Under the pieces are notes generated by a model that saw only the letters and a list, made by a program, of their open reading frames with translations, was not told the origin of the DNA and searched no databases. A program made the translations under genes and the position numbers. 64,000 nucleotides of DNA from Siphonodentalium dalli (Eukaryota > Mollusca > Scaphopoda > Gadilida > Siphonodentaliidae): the NCBI GenBank assembly GCA_032622095.1, contig CP136061.1:64423127-64487126 (forward strand), in the 5' to 3' direction. Below, one piece after another: positions 1 to 10,926 of this stretch (the first letter of the stretch is position 1; each line of letters begins with the position of its first letter).

Positions 1-579
1 AACTAACATCTCATATCTAATGTTATCTAAAGTTATGTTGCATGATCCCAAGAGTGCCATAAATTGTTGGCAGGTAATATACATGTCTGGTTCTGTATTA
101 TAACATGCTGACCAGAATCTCTTATCTAATGCTATACAAGGATTTTTTTTATTGTTCTTATTTTGCTAAGTGGAAAATTTTTATGTTTCGAAGTTCTAAT
201 TTAGTTGTTGAATATGACGCTGTTTACATCACATGACCCCATATTTTTCCATTCCACACATATATCAGAGTAGTGGCTAAAACATAATAAAACAGTTTAA
301 GATGCACGACTGGGTTGCTATTCAGTAAGACAGAGCTGTATAATGAATATATTAGCATGATTTGCACAGCATACAGGGTGCAAAGAAAAGAAATATACTG
401 TGTAAATACTAAAATTGTCCAAAGAGACATATATTCAATTGAATACACCGTTTTGGAAATTTTTGGCATCATTGCTTTCTTCAAAAGTCTATAAGTTTGC
501 ATGCAATATTGGTGTTTAACTTCAAGATAGTATATATCGTTGAAACTATATAATCCATAAAATTGATATAAACACTCAC
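1..579. other. Intron, nothing recognised
   Basis: AT-rich sequence downstream (minus-strand sense) of the last visible FN3 exon. No exon with splice sites, no repeat structure and no recognisable protein was found on either strand. Confidence 0.6.
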
Positions 580-646
580 GCCAAGCAGGTGCTTTAAATG
601 GCCATGTTGTTATTCCAGCTTGATCCTGATTGTTATAGCTCTCAAT
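580..646 (-). CDS. FN3 domain 3, last exon
   Basis: The exon is 67 nt, phase 0 to phase 1. The acceptor is GCATATTTTCAG and the donor is GGC/GTGAGT. It reads IESYNNQDQAGITTWPFKAP and then AW. This matches the F-G strand end of an FN3 domain (alternating residues, then N-x-x-D/G-x-A-G and a closing beta strand). With the two preceding exons it completes a domain of about 99 residues. The following exon would lie beyond position 1 of the window. It is too short to stand alone; phase and splice sites are the main support. Confidence 0.72.
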
Positions 647-944
647 CTGAAAATATGCATCAATTATTCTTAAAATGAGATCAGCAACAAGAGATTACAA
701 TCAGGATGAAGAAAAAAAAACACTCACCTGGGCTTAAACTCAGGTCAGCACTGTAATACCCTCATTTACACCAAATTAGATGTTCAATTCGCATGCCGGT
801 ATAAATATTATTTTGATAAATTAACATCAATTTATACAGAAGGAAATTTATGAAGTCAATAACAGAACCTCTGGGGTGTGGCTAAATACCCAAGTTTGTT
901 TGCCCATAATAATATTATAACATTGCAAAAACATATATATATTA

Positions 945-1172
945 GCAGGGTGACCCAACCTTGTCCGGGCTGTTTCCCCTCTGATTTCATCCGTCGAAAG
1001 GCGAGATTTGACCTTGAATTGACCATTTTGAAGGTCAAGATCAGGTCGGGGTAACGATTTGACCTGTCCAAAACACTCCCCAGACAAAAGTACCTCTAGC
1101 TATCAAATTTCATCGAAATCCGTCCAGCAGTTTTCCCGGCCATTGCTAACAAACAAACAAACAGAAGTCCCT
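945..1172. repeat. Dispersed repeat with CAAA-rich tail
   Basis: Begins near ATATATATTAGCAGGGTGAC, contains CCTTGTCCGGGCTG, then the phrase ATCAAATTTCATCGAAATCC and ends ACAAACAAACAAACAGAAG followed by ATATATATTAG. The layout (CCGGGC-containing head, a conserved AATTTCATCGAAATCCG-type stretch, an oligo-CAAA tail) is common to invertebrate dispersed repeats. It shares its ATATATATTAG edge and the GTTGTCCGGGCT phrase with the next repeat, so the two are related. Confidence 0.6.
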
Positions 1173-1179
1173 AAATATA

Positions 1180-1692
1180 TATTAGACTAGCCGATGAGCC
1201 CGACGTTGTCCGGGCTATTCAAAAGCCAAATTTCAAGTCGATAGCTCCACCCGTTTCCGAGATCTGGGCTGCGCATGCGCGAAGCTGGCGTCGCACGGGC
1301 TCGGCGACCCGATAAAATTCGTATCCGGGGCAAGATACATTCACATAGCAAATTTCAAGTCGATAGATCCACCCGTTTCCGAGATCTGGTCTGCGCATGC
1401 GCGAAGCTGGCGTCGCACGGGCTCGGCGACCCGATAAAATTCGTATCCGGGGGAAAGATACATTCACATAGCAAATTTCAAGTCGATAGCTCCACCCGTT
1501 TCCGAGATCTCGTCTGCGCATGCGCGAAGCGGGCACCGCATGGGCTTGCCAATACGACAACGTCGACCGCCTGGTCAAACTACACACACGTACCGAGTTT
1601 CGTCCCGATCGGTCGTGAATCGTAGATTTGTATAAATGACAGACAAACATACAGACAGACAGACAGACAGAGGTCTTCAAAATATATATGAG
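1180..1692. repeat. Dispersed repeat with 122-bp internal tandem units and GACA tail
   Basis: Head GACTAGCCGATGAGCCCGACG, then tandem units of about 122 bp starting at CAAATTTCAAGTCGATAG (1227, 1349, 1472; nearly three copies). Each unit contains TGCGCATGCGCGAAGC and a GGCGACCCGATAAAATTCG stretch. The tail is (GACA)n near 1645-1670 followed by ATATATATGAG. Reading frames on both strands stay open across the repeat because of its periodic composition; they are not treated as genes. Confidence 0.7.
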
Positions 1693-1749
1693 ATATTCGA
1701 GTTTGACCTGTATTTTGTGTAGAGAAATAACAGTAAATAATTAACCCTT

Positions 1750-2165
1750 CCAGAGTTATTGGTCAGAAACCAAACTGTTATCAATCATGTAATTTCTCGG
1801 TAAAAAAATGGCCAAAACGCATGAAAAAACTCATTTGACTGAACCCAATATTGAGCTTGGCCTATATTCTAGGCTAAGAAACACACATTTTAATTTTGGT
1901 TCCAATCGAATAATCCAAACATGAATTATCGGTTTGGAAACCAAAATGTTATCAAATCATGTATTTGTCTAGTCGAAAAAGTGGGGTAACTCACGAACAA
2001 ATCTTTGGACCAGATCCATAATCGAACTTGGCCTGTGTCTTTGGCTTATAGACACACACACATACCAACTTAAGTTCTGATCAAATAACCTAAACTAGAA
2101 TTATCAGTTGGATCAACAGACAGATGGGCAGACAGACTGATATTATGCAATATATTTGTTTTTTA
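1750..2165. repeat. Dimeric dispersed repeat, unit about 168 bp
   Basis: Two diverged copies of a unit containing GGTNNGAAACCAAACTGTTATCAA (about 1761 and 1929) with GAGCTTGGCCTATATTCTAG versus GAACTTGGCCTGTGTCTTTG in the middle. A CAGACAGATGGGCAGACAGA tail ends the second copy. This is the same class of tailed invertebrate repeat as its left neighbours. Confidence 0.55.
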
Positions 2166-2361
2166 AATACATACAGTTGATGGTAGCCTTAGTATTTTAC
2201 ACATGGTTATATGCGAGATGAACACAACCAAAACATACTCCATATTTTGTATCAACAAGCCAGGTGCTGTGCATTTTGGACGATCGTTCGTCCGTATCAG
2301 TTTGACAACACAATCATTACCTTATAGGGCTGCAGGACATTACCAAGTGATCAGGTGTTCT

Positions 2362-2955
2362 TAGCCACGACTATTAGTTTTCAGAATCGACTTAATAATC
2401 GACTGTTATAGTCGATGGTTAGTCGATTAATTGTTCATATATGCGCCATAAATTACATCGAGGTAATCATAAATGCGAAATTACGATGACTACTTTACAT
2501 CCACTCTGAACACTTGCAGTTATAAACTGTCAGTGATCAGTGTTTTAAGGGGAATGCTCATGTTCTCATTCGTCCCGATGTAGTTATACACATGCTCTTA
2601 CTATTAAATACTACCCAGAATTGCCAATGAGCCCGATGTGTCTGCAAACTGCACACACGCCGGGACAGTAACTGTGCACAATTGCAAATCTTGGTGCGAC
2701 ATCAAAGGCAAAGGAAGCCGCATCGGAGTGGAGAGTCTGATGAGAGAACAGGCTGTCAGGTGCCATGGTAAATTGCACTGCATACACTGTTAACTTAGCT
2801 GTTACTTACAGGCATGGCATCGTTGCATAGTCCTGTTTTACATATACAACCATAAATGCCCCGCCCTTCGGGCGATTCGTGGACGAAAGTAAATAACCAA
2901 CGACTACCACACCTGTCGAAGATTAGTCGATTAATCGAATAACTGTGGCAAGCCT
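2362..2955. mobile_element. Short hAT-like non-autonomous element
   Basis: The left end reads TAGCCACGACTATTAG with AGAATCGACTTAATAATCGAC behind it. The right end, on the other strand, reads GGCTTGCCACAGTTATTCGA then TTAATCGACTAATC. The GCCACG/AGTTATTCGATTAATCGAC terminus is a familiar hAT-type pattern. Inverted termini about 590 bp apart with no coding content suggest a MITE-size deletion derivative. The match between the two ends is imperfect and no clean 8-bp target duplication was identified. Confidence 0.4.
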
Positions 2956-3643
2956 ATTTAATGGTCTATATAGCAGCCATTGAAGTGAACAATATATTCT
3001 CTGATTCAAAACTCTATTTCAGACATTGTTCAAACATAAAATCTGACCTGAACAGTACAACATAAAAACCACTATTAATCCCATTGCCATGCTAACAATC
3101 CAAGTAGAACACTAATACCCTTCCACACAATTGCCCGCACAGCAGGTTTCGGCCAACCACTGTCACACACAAAATGGCTAAATACACAGATTGATATACG
3201 TGAACAAAACTACACCTGCTTTTTCGTCTGTTCATATTTTGTGAATACAAAGTGTGTATAGAATAAACGGGATACCAGCATCTCGCCAACAGACTTTACA
3301 TTGCTGAAAGACTCAAAAGAATGAATCAATAAGGTGTATTCATTGTTAGTCAAGTTCAGATATGGTATGAATATGAGACAATTTTTCAATTTTGTGCCAA
3401 AAATTAAAACAGCTGGAAACATCGGAAAGTTGCTTCAGAGTATATACGGTCTATATGTCGGTATTTCATGTATTTATTGACCTATATTGCCCATACGACC
3501 ACATGACATTTACATTATTTCTTAGGTTGAAATGAAGCCATGTCTGTTAAAGTTGAGCATGAGCTACCAACATAAGTATATCTATATCAACATATAGTAC
3601 ATTCCTAATAAAAATGAATGATCCAATGTCCATTTAAACTCAC
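2956..3643. other. Intron, nothing recognised
   Basis: Unique-looking AT-rich sequence between the hAT-like repeat and the middle exon of FN3 domain 3. Short open frames are present on the minus strand but carry no recognisable motif. Confidence 0.5.
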
Positions 3644-3736
3644 CTCAATATTATAATCTATTTCTGGAGTGGAAGCAAACAGCAATTCATACGTTTTAGG
3701 ATCTTCATTCCAAACTACTTCCTGGCTAATTATTTC
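3644..3736 (-). CDS. FN3 domain 3, middle exon
   Basis: The exon is 93 nt, 31 codons, phase 0 to phase 0. The acceptor is ACTTTCATTTCAG and the donor is GAG/GTGAGT. It reads EIISQEVVWNEDPKTYELLF, then STPEIDYNIE, which is the D-E-F strand region of an FN3 domain leading into the conserved tyrosine of strand F. It is short, and recognised mainly from its strong splice signals and its exact phase fit between the exons at 14080-13944 and 646-580. The intron upstream of it carries the Ngaro element and the 160-bp array. Confidence 0.75.
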
Positions 3737-3879
3737 CTGAAATGAAAGTGTCAATGAAACTGTAGCTAAACTTGGAGAGGGGGTAATGTCATGTGTTACA
3801 GTCAATGGAGCGATTAGGAATGTGGAAAGTTAAAATGTCTAAGTAATACTAGATGTCATCATCAAGAGATATACATAAA

Positions 3880-5200
3880 GTAAAATCCAAGATGGCCACT
3901 GGCGGCAATGTTTTCCAATAAATTTCAAAAAGATTTGATAGCTCCCATCTAGAGGTCACCCCAAAGATCAATGTGAAGTTTGGTGACAATCAGATGAGGG
4001 ATGTGGTCAGTTAGTGTGCTAAAGGATTTAGTCATGAAAAGAGTCAAATCCAAGATGGCTGCTAGTGGCCATGTTTTTTTTTTTTAAATTCGGAAAAATT
4101 AGATGATTCCCATCTTGTGATCATCCCGAAGATCCATGTGATGTTTAGTTACAATCGGACAATTAGGATTGTCGTCTGTAGGGTATACCAAAGGATTAAA
4201 TTTAGTCATCAAAGAGTAAATCCAAGATACCCACTGGTGGCCATGTTTCCCAACGAAATTCAAAAAAAATTGATAGCTCCTATCTAATGGTCACAAAAAA
4301 AGATCCATACAAAGTTTGGTGATGATCGGATGAGGGATGTGGTCTGTAGGGTGTGTCAAAGGATTTAGTTGTGCAAAGAGCAAATCCAAGATGGTTGCTG
4401 GTGGCCATGTTTTTCATCGAAAATTGTTCATGATAGTAAATTTTCAAAGCTGCTTAGTAAATCTCTGATTGTTATTTAATGCAGGCTGCAGGGTGTGCTG
4501 AAAGATTCAAATTTAAAATCCAAGATGGCTGTTGGCTGCCATGTTTTTTAACGAATTACTGAAAAAATGAATGGCTCCCATCCAGAAGTCACCCAGAAGA
4601 TCCATATGAAGTTTGTTGTTGATTTGATGGGGGAGGTGGCCTAGCTGTAGTAGGCCTAAGCATTTAGCCATGTAAAGAGTAAAACCAAGATGGCCACTGG
4701 CGGCCATGTTTTTCGACAAAATTCAGAAAAAAATTATGTCGCCCATCCAGAGGTCACCCTGATTATTCAAATGACATTTGTTGATCATGAGGGATGTGGT
4801 CTGTATGGTGTGCCAAAGGATTTAGTCATGCAGAGTAAAATCCAAGATGGCTGCCAGTTGCCATGTTTTTTGGCCGATTGACCCTAAAATGACTTATTTC
4901 CCATCTACATGCAATGTTAACATCCAGGAAAAATTTCATGATGATAAGACAAACAGTACGGCCTGTAGCCCATGCCAATGGATTGAAATTTGAAATCCAA
5001 GATGACCACTGGCGGCCATTTTTTTTTGCTGAATGACCCCAAAATCATTTGTTCCCATCTGCATGTCAATACTGAAAACCAAGATGGCCGACGGTGGCCA
5101 TGTTTTTTAAGGACGACCAGCTGGGGGCAGCCCAGATGCGCATGTGTTGCGTAGCTGGTCGTCCTTTTCAACATGGGCGCCATTTTTACAGCGACATATA
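3880..5200. repeat. Tandem array, unit about 155-170 bp, with CCAAGATGG box
   Basis: About nine diverged units. Each carries AAATCCAAGATGGCC followed by ACTGGCGGCCATGTTTTT, then ATTCAAAAAAATTGATAGCTC, then a GGATGTGGTCTGTAGGG and AAAGGATTTAGTCATG stretch. Box starts near 3883, 4046, 4218, 4382, 4516, 4682, 4838, 4993 and 5075 give spacings of mostly 155-172 bp. A further detached fragment lies at 5815-5915. The units are diverged and some are shortened. Nothing else was recognised between 5200 and 5815. Confidence 0.8.
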
Positions 5201-5915
5201 TATAGCTCACAAAGCAAATTGCATTGCTAACATTCCAGAAGAATGTGTAATAATTTTCTAAATAAAATTTATCTGATCAAGTTTTAATTAAGAACACGAG
5301 GACCACGGTGCCATGGAAATATACGCCGCTAGAGAAATGCACATATGGTTGCCATTTTAATTAAACAAATAATATGCATATATAATACCATGATTATACA
5401 TTGGGCCAACGTTGGTATAATGTCAGCACGTTGGCATTAGGTTTGGTTGGGTTGACGTTGTTTCATAGTGCATGTCTCCGGTGGATGGAATCAAAATTAC
5501 TCAATGCTAGTATAAATGTAGCTCCATGCAATTGCATGCAAACTCATTAAATCCCAATCTAAATCATTATAGGATTTGTAGGAACAAACAAAAACATGTT
5601 CTTGGAAATTGAATGATCTTCTTTACTTATATTCTAATGATTTGGGTTGTGATTTGAAACAAACAAACACTCCAAATTTTCACTCATCGGAACCCCAATT
5701 TCCAACCAAGGCCAAGTGGTGGGGGAGGCGAGTACAACTAAAATTTCATCCAAATTGAGAATGGGCATATGGGTCAGTTGAAAAAATGGCCCCGGGGAGC
5801 TATGAAAGGGTGAAAGATGTTTTTTTGCTGAATAACCCCCAAAATGACTCGTTCGTCCCATCTACATGTCAATGTTAACAGCCATGAAAAATTTCATAAT
5901 GATCCGACCAGTAGC

Positions 5916-6381
5916 CCAAATTTGAGCTAAATTTGAGCTGGAAACATTTAGACATATATAAAATATATAGCAATATTATGTCCGATTCGCATCAGTGAAT
6001 TTAAGCTTAATGGGTTCTCATGATCTACATGTTATCTCAATTATATACATGTAGTTTGCAGCAGTTGTAGTACACATATTTTGTTCTGTAGTCCCTGGTA
6101 TCTACCCATGGTGTCTTTTGCAGGAATATATTGTGTTGTATTTCACTTTTTGATGATCATGTAATTTAATGGAATTTACTGCCCTCAATGGAGTATTTAT
6201 CCTATATATTATTTTCAACATTACATAATTGGTTTCCATTTGGTTTCCATTTACCTCTTTAGTACCATTTAATTGGTTTCCATTAACCTCCTAGTACCAT
6301 GATTTATAACACATGTCATTTCTGTTCTGGATATGTGTTCAATTGCATCAAAAGAAAACTATACTCACAACATAAGTCTGC
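5916..6381. other. Intron, nothing recognised except a small GGTTTCCATT cluster
   Basis: AT-rich sequence left of the Ngaro insertion. Near 6230-6300 the phrase GGTTTCCATT occurs three times with TAGTACCAT, a small local duplication. There is no gene. Confidence 0.5.
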
Positions 6382-6641
6382 TAATAGCAGGTTATATATA
6401 ACCAGTTTTATGTTTGAGAAGATCTGGCGAGCGGTACCCGATTAGGTCCGCAGAAAGTTTCGGTCACTACGGTACAAATTATATTTAGACCTCTGGTCAC
6501 GTGGGCGTTCTTTCTTATCAACCACGACCAGCTACCAGTAAGACCTGTTTTCGACTTGACAAGATTCTTTCAAAGTTATGTAGCACAAAACAATAAGAAA
6601 GTCAAATACACATCCTGGCATCGGAAATTGTTTTCTTGCCC
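6382..6641 (+). repeat. Ngaro split direct repeat A1
   Basis: Left outer repeat, 260 bp, starting TAATAGCAGGTTATATATAA. It is repeated at 10667-10926 with no difference seen by eye, and contains the short palindrome GGTTATATATAACC at its tip. Confidence 0.93.
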
Positions 6642-7584
6642 TAATGTCACCGGTTTGTTTCTTGTTCGTGTCATAATGGGAGTTTTTAATCCGTTTGAAC
6701 GAATTCTTTTCGTTTCGTTTCGTTGACCTCAATTTCTGAAAATTTTGGCAGCGTGCTTCTCGGGGGTTGGTTATTTCCTTTCACCCGTTTGTGGTAGTCG
6801 ATAGTCATTCGTTTTCTCACCGGTTTCACCGTTTAATGTTCCTTTTTTTTTTAATGTGGGGTGAGGATAGCGGTATTGTGTGCTCACGGCGCCCGGATTA
6901 TATACCACCCTGACACGTCATTTCATTCGGGGTCCACCTTACCTTACTGAACATGGTCTTTTGGCTGCATGGCTGCTGGCCCGTTTTAAGTCCAGGCATC
7001 AATCGTCGTGGTGTTCCTGGTTTCTCATGACTGCGGCCGATAGCCCAATACCAGAGCAATATTTATGGTATGTTTATATATTTTCTCCAACCCTCCTCCG
7101 CGAGCTGTGTTAGCAATGGGGTTTATGGGGGAGCCGCATGCTTTGCATACCACAGTTACCCCGGCCGGAACTGCCAATGTGGTTTTCAACGGTGAATTTA
7201 TAGGGATTAGCTGGGGATAAATTTTGGATTTCACACATGATACTTTTCATTGCATGTCGAAGCTGAGCAATTATAACGAGACAATAACAATAACGACTTT
7301 TATATCCTTTGAGAGATTGACAATATTTGTCTTGTTTTGCTCCAGTCTTTCTCCTTCGTGGGCTGGTTTCCACCTTTTGCCCCCCTTTCCGGCTTTTCGC
7401 CTTGGGGTTTACCCCCTCGTTGGTGACACGTTTCTCTCGGGGGTTACCCGTCTTTTTACGGGAGAGCTGTTTTAACAGTCAGTATCCTCTTTGTCCCAAC
7501 CGTTGGCTTTTCGCCTCGGGCCCACCCCCTTGTTTGGGGGCGCGGTCCGTTTGGGGTTTACCCCCTTTTCGCTATGTTCCAGAG

Positions 7585-7843
7585 TAGGGCTGCAACGATA
7601 CATCATAAGGCTACCGCCGCCAACCGTAGCCAATTACAATTTTGGTCTTATTAACACCGACAAAATAGATTCAACGAGTTATCATTATGCCATGGGTTCT
7701 CTATTGTTCTTACATTTTAATCGGTACTCGATTGTCTGCAATTTAATTATTTGCAGTTTCTTGGCGGTGCTTGGCACCGTGGTTGAACAGGCGGATTCCT
7801 CGACTCGCCTCAGTTTCTTTCGACCCCGCTTCCACATTAACAT
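7585..7843. other. Disrupted segment replacing the RT N-terminus; hAT-like tip at its left
   Basis: Where the reverse transcriptase fingers and palm should be encoded there is no RT-like reading frame. An in-frame stop lies at 7838-7840, just upstream of the surviving LDDF motif. The segment opens with TAGGGCTGCAACGATACATC, which resembles a hAT terminus, but the matching opposite end is not found. A hAT insertion followed by deletion would explain the loss; this is an inference. From 6642 to 7584 only G/C-rich, repetitive-looking leader sequence is seen, for example repeated TTTCGCCT...GGGTTTACCCCCT phrases. Confidence 0.35.
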
Positions 7844-8791
7844 AAATTAATCACCCACGTGCTTGACGATTTTTTGATAGCTCAGCCGACGCAATCGGCC
7901 TGCGGCCTAGCTCTCAATCAATTTTTATCCGTTTGTGACTTTCTGGGGGTCCCTCTGTCGCCCGAAAAAACATTCAAGCCTGCCCAGGTTATGTCCTTTT
8001 TAGGTATTGAACTTGATACCGTGCTCATGGAAGCCCGGTTACCACTAGACAAACTTACGACATGCCGTGAGAGGATTGCTTTCCTGCTTCAACGCAGGAA
8101 AGCTACCCTCTTGGAAATCCAAAGTATTATTGGTTTCCTGAACTTCACTTGCTCAGTCGTGCTCCCGGGGAGAGTCTTTTTACGCCGGTTAATCAACCTA
8201 ACACTAAAAGTCACTCAACCGCATCATAAAATAAAACTCACCAAACAAGTTAAAGCTGATCTTCGGATTTGGTTAGTTTTTTTACAATCATTCAATGGTA
8301 GGACCTTCTTTTTAGACGAGAATTGGATCTCTAATGACCAGCTGAATCTATACACCGATGCCGCTCAATCCCTAGGCTTTGGCGCCATCTTTGGGTCCCG
8401 ATGGATTCATGGGCCTTTTAATCTGACAGAATTCATCAACATCGCGGTCTTGGAACTCTACCCTATCGTGTTAGCTTTTGCGCTCTGGGGAAAGTTTATG
8501 GCCAATAAAAGCATTCTTTTATATTGCGATAATGAAGCTGTGGTCCATGTTCTCAATAAACAGTCCTGCAAGGATTCTCAATTACTCACCTTATTACGGC
8601 AGTTAGTCCTCCATGCTCTTACATTCAATATAATGTTCAAAGCTGTCCATCTCAGTAGTCGCTCTAATCATATTTGCGACGTTTTATCTCGTCAACAGGT
8701 GCACAAATTCCGAGAACTGGCTCCACGGTGCAACTCCGAACCCGACCTCGTACCCCAGCATCTTCATCTGAACAGCTTGATGGCACTGTGA
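7844..8791 (+). pseudogene. Truncated reverse transcriptase C-terminus plus RNase H (Ngaro)
   Basis: About 316 codons remain. The frame is open from just after a stop at 7838-7840. It begins KLITHV, then LDDFLIAQP, the Y/V-x-DD catalytic box of the RT palm, so everything N-terminal to motif C is lost. The RT thumb region follows (SFLGIELDT, then LPLDKL, the usual DIRS/Ngaro order). Then comes RNase H. Counting from the GTG codon at 7859, its four catalytic acids are D167 in LYTDAAQS, E199 in VLELYPIV, D224 in YCDNEAVV and D274 in NHICDVLSR. The RNase H could therefore fold and act, but the RT cannot. The frame overlaps the recombinase frame by about 118 nt, the arrangement common in DIRS-like elements. 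The family call is firm from the context of split repeats and recombinase. Confidence 0.88.
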
Positions 8792-9678
8792 ATCTACTCT
8801 TACAGAATTCCTTGGCGCCTAATACCGTTACGCAGTATCGGCGGTCCTGGGCGATGTATGCTAGCTTTTGCAATAATTTTGGTTTCTCCCCCACTCTGCC
8901 TATTCCAATAGCAGTCCTGCTGCAGTTTCTCGCTTATTTATTTAATCTACGCTATGGTCATAAATCCATCCTCACCACGATTTCGGCCCTCTCATTTTAT
9001 CACAAAACGCGTAGTTTACCCGATCCTTCCACTCACTTCTTAGTGAAGAAAGCTCTGGTCGGTATCCACCGTCTTCGTCCGTCAGTCGATATCCGGTTGC
9101 CAATAACACGAGCGATTCTCGTTAGTTTGATACACTCACTGGATGTGTATACATCCTCATCTTATGACCGTCTGTTATTCAGCTGTATGTTCGTTTTTGC
9201 GTTTTTCGCATTTGCTCGCATAGGTGAGATTGCAACCACCTCTCCATCGACACAGCATCACGTGCTTCAATTTTCCGATATTTCAGTGGCTCCTCAATTT
9301 GTATCCGTCTTCTTTCGCCATTTTAAACATGACCAGGGACGACCACCTCAGGGGGTTACTCTTCATTGGCAACCAGATTCTCGGATCTGCCCAGTACGGC
9401 TTCTTCAGAATTATTTTTCGGTTAGGGGATCGGCTCCCGGGCCCCTATTTTTAACAGCTCGGAAGTCTTCGGTCACTCGCAGACACTTTGACTTAGCTTT
9501 GAAGTCCTGCCTCCATTTATCCCATTTGAATTCGTCGGTTTATGGAACACACAGTTTCCGTATTGGTGGCGCTTCCGAAGCAGCCGCTATGGGTTATTCT
9601 GATGCTCAAATCCGTGCGCTGGGCCGATGGAAATCCGATTCATTCAAACTCTATATCCGCAATACAGCCTTACGTTAA
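8674..9678 (+). CDS. Tyrosine recombinase (Ngaro/DIRS type)
   Basis: 334 codons from the first ATG-type start in frame. The enzyme would integrate the element's circular DNA by strand exchange through a covalent phosphotyrosine. The N-terminal part (about 35-135) matches a SAM-like core-binding domain, with APNTVTQYRRSWAMYASFC. The catalytic domain shows the full set: R182 in FARIGEI, K218 in RHFKHDQG, H293 and R296 in GTHSFRIGGAS, W319 in LGRWKS and the nucleophile Y327 in KLYIRN. Length and order are normal for the family and no stop or frameshift is seen, so this gene could still be functional. The frame begins inside the end of the RT/RNase H gene; the real start may be a few codons different. 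A phage or bacterial integrase is excluded by its placement between split repeats and by RNase H. Confidence 0.93.
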   Translation: MRRFISSTGAQIPRTGSTVQLRTRPRTPASSSEQLDGTVNLLLQNSLAPNTVTQYRRSWAMYASFCNNFGFSPTLPIPIAVLLQFLAYLFNLRYGHKSILTTISALSFYHKTRSLPDPSTHFLVKKALVGIHRLRPSVDIRLPITRAILVSLIHSLDVYTSSSYDRLLFSCMFVFAFFAFARIGEIATTSPSTQHHVLQFSDISVAPQFVSVFFRHFKHDQGRPPQGVTLHWQPDSRICPVRLLQNYFSVRGSAPGPLFLTARKSSVTRRHFDLALKSCLHLSHLNSSVYGTHSFRIGGASEAAAMGYSDAQIRALGRWKSDSFKLYIRNTALR

Positions 9679-10493
9679 CTCTCCTCACTGGTTTAATCTC
9701 ATTGGGTCCCCTACACTCAGAGCGGCTTGCCGTAGCCAGGAGCCTAGCACCTGGTATACATCCATTGCTTCTTATTCATCGCTGGGGTACTCGTGTGGCC
9801 GACCGCCCTTCTGTTCGACAGGCGTCGTCGCTTTCATTTCCGCTACATCACCGACCAACAACCTAAATAATGGAAAAAAAAAAAAGAAAAAAAAAATCGG
9901 GGTGACAAGAGTCTCCCCCCATGATATCTCTTTGGGCTTGCCCTTTTCGTTCATCAATTCAATTGCTATATTCACAGCTCCATACCGTTATTTGGGCCGA
10001 CAAGAGTCGTCCAACGTTCTTACAAACACACATTTTCCGGTTTGACAAGAGTCACCCGGTGCTATTTCGCTCGACAAGAGTCTAGCCCGCCTAACCTAGT
10101 CTGTTCATCAAGAGCCGTCCATATTTTTACGTACCTACCGCCATTTCGGGTTTTACAAGAGTTTCTCCCGCTCTATCAGTGCTTGACAAGAGTCTTCACA
10201 CTACATTATTCACGCAGTGGTCGGGCGTTACCCAGTCCATGCAATTTTGTTTACAGCATCGCCCAAAGGCTCAGATCAGCCTTGCTCACTTTGAGGCCTT
10301 TTGTTTCGGCAGTGAATTGCCCGTTATGTATCAATGGTTTCCTATGATAATTTACAATTTTTATTTTGGGTGGTTGCGAGGGGCGACATGTAGCTTCCGT
10401 TTTCATTCCGTTCCCCCTAGGAGGGTTTTGGGTGGGGCTAGGCTTTTGCTCAAACTCCATGTTAATTCTCTTAAATTTTTCGCCAAGCCTTGT
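9679..10493 (+). promoter_or_regulatory. Ngaro 3' non-coding region with repeated GACAAGAGTC boxes
   Basis: After the recombinase stop there is no further protein. Instead the decamer GACAAGAGTC occurs at 9904, 9999, 10044, 10073 and 10185, with near-copies at 10106 and 10154. Each is followed by a C/T-rich stretch. An adenine-rich run lies at about 9872-9896. The spaced boxes look like a cis-acting array (protein or RNA-binding, packaging or priming); the role is not known. Confidence 0.5.
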
Positions 10494-10669
10494 GGCGCTT
10501 TTTTGGTGCCCCACCTTCACATTATTATTATTTCGGCTGTTTAAGCCAAATTAATTAAACAGCCATTGAACGAGAAATTGTCTCCTGTTTTGTGAACAAG
10601 CAAATCCCTCCTTGGGCTCAATATTATGTAGTCACAGAATATTTATTTAGCCATCTTCTCAGGGCATAA
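10494..10669 (+). repeat. Ngaro split direct repeat B1
   Basis: 176 bp beginning GGCGCTTTTTTGGTGCCCCA and ending GGGCATAA. It is repeated at 11013-11188. The joint with A2 shares the bases TAA at 10667-10669. Confidence 0.93.
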
Positions 10670-10926
10670 TAGCAGGTTATATATAACCAGTTTTATGTTT
10701 GAGAAGATCTGGCGAGCGGTACCCGATTAGGTCCGCAGAAAGTTTCGGTCACTACGGTACAAATTATATTTAGACCTCTGGTCACGTGGGCGTTCTTTCT
10801 TATCAACCACGACCAGCTACCAGTAAGACCTGTTTTCGACTTGACAAGATTCTTTCAAAGTTATGTAGCACAAAACAATAAGAAAGTCAAATACACATCC
10901 TGGCATCGGAAATTGTTTTCTTGCCC
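10667..10926 (+). repeat. Ngaro split direct repeat A2
   Basis: Second copy of the 260-bp A repeat, directly fused to B1. The 86-bp stretch 10927-11012 between A2 and B2 is unique. Confidence 0.93.

Noticed and set aside
1219-1680. 153-codon minus-strand frame with repeated YRLEICYVNVS
   Set aside because: It is the 122-bp internal repeat of a dispersed element; 122 is not a multiple of three and the frame is fortuitous.
8674-9678. Phage or bacterial integrase, suggesting contamination
   Set aside because: It overlaps an RNase H frame and lies between split direct repeats, the layout of a eukaryotic Ngaro/DIRS element, and spliced exons flank it on both sides.
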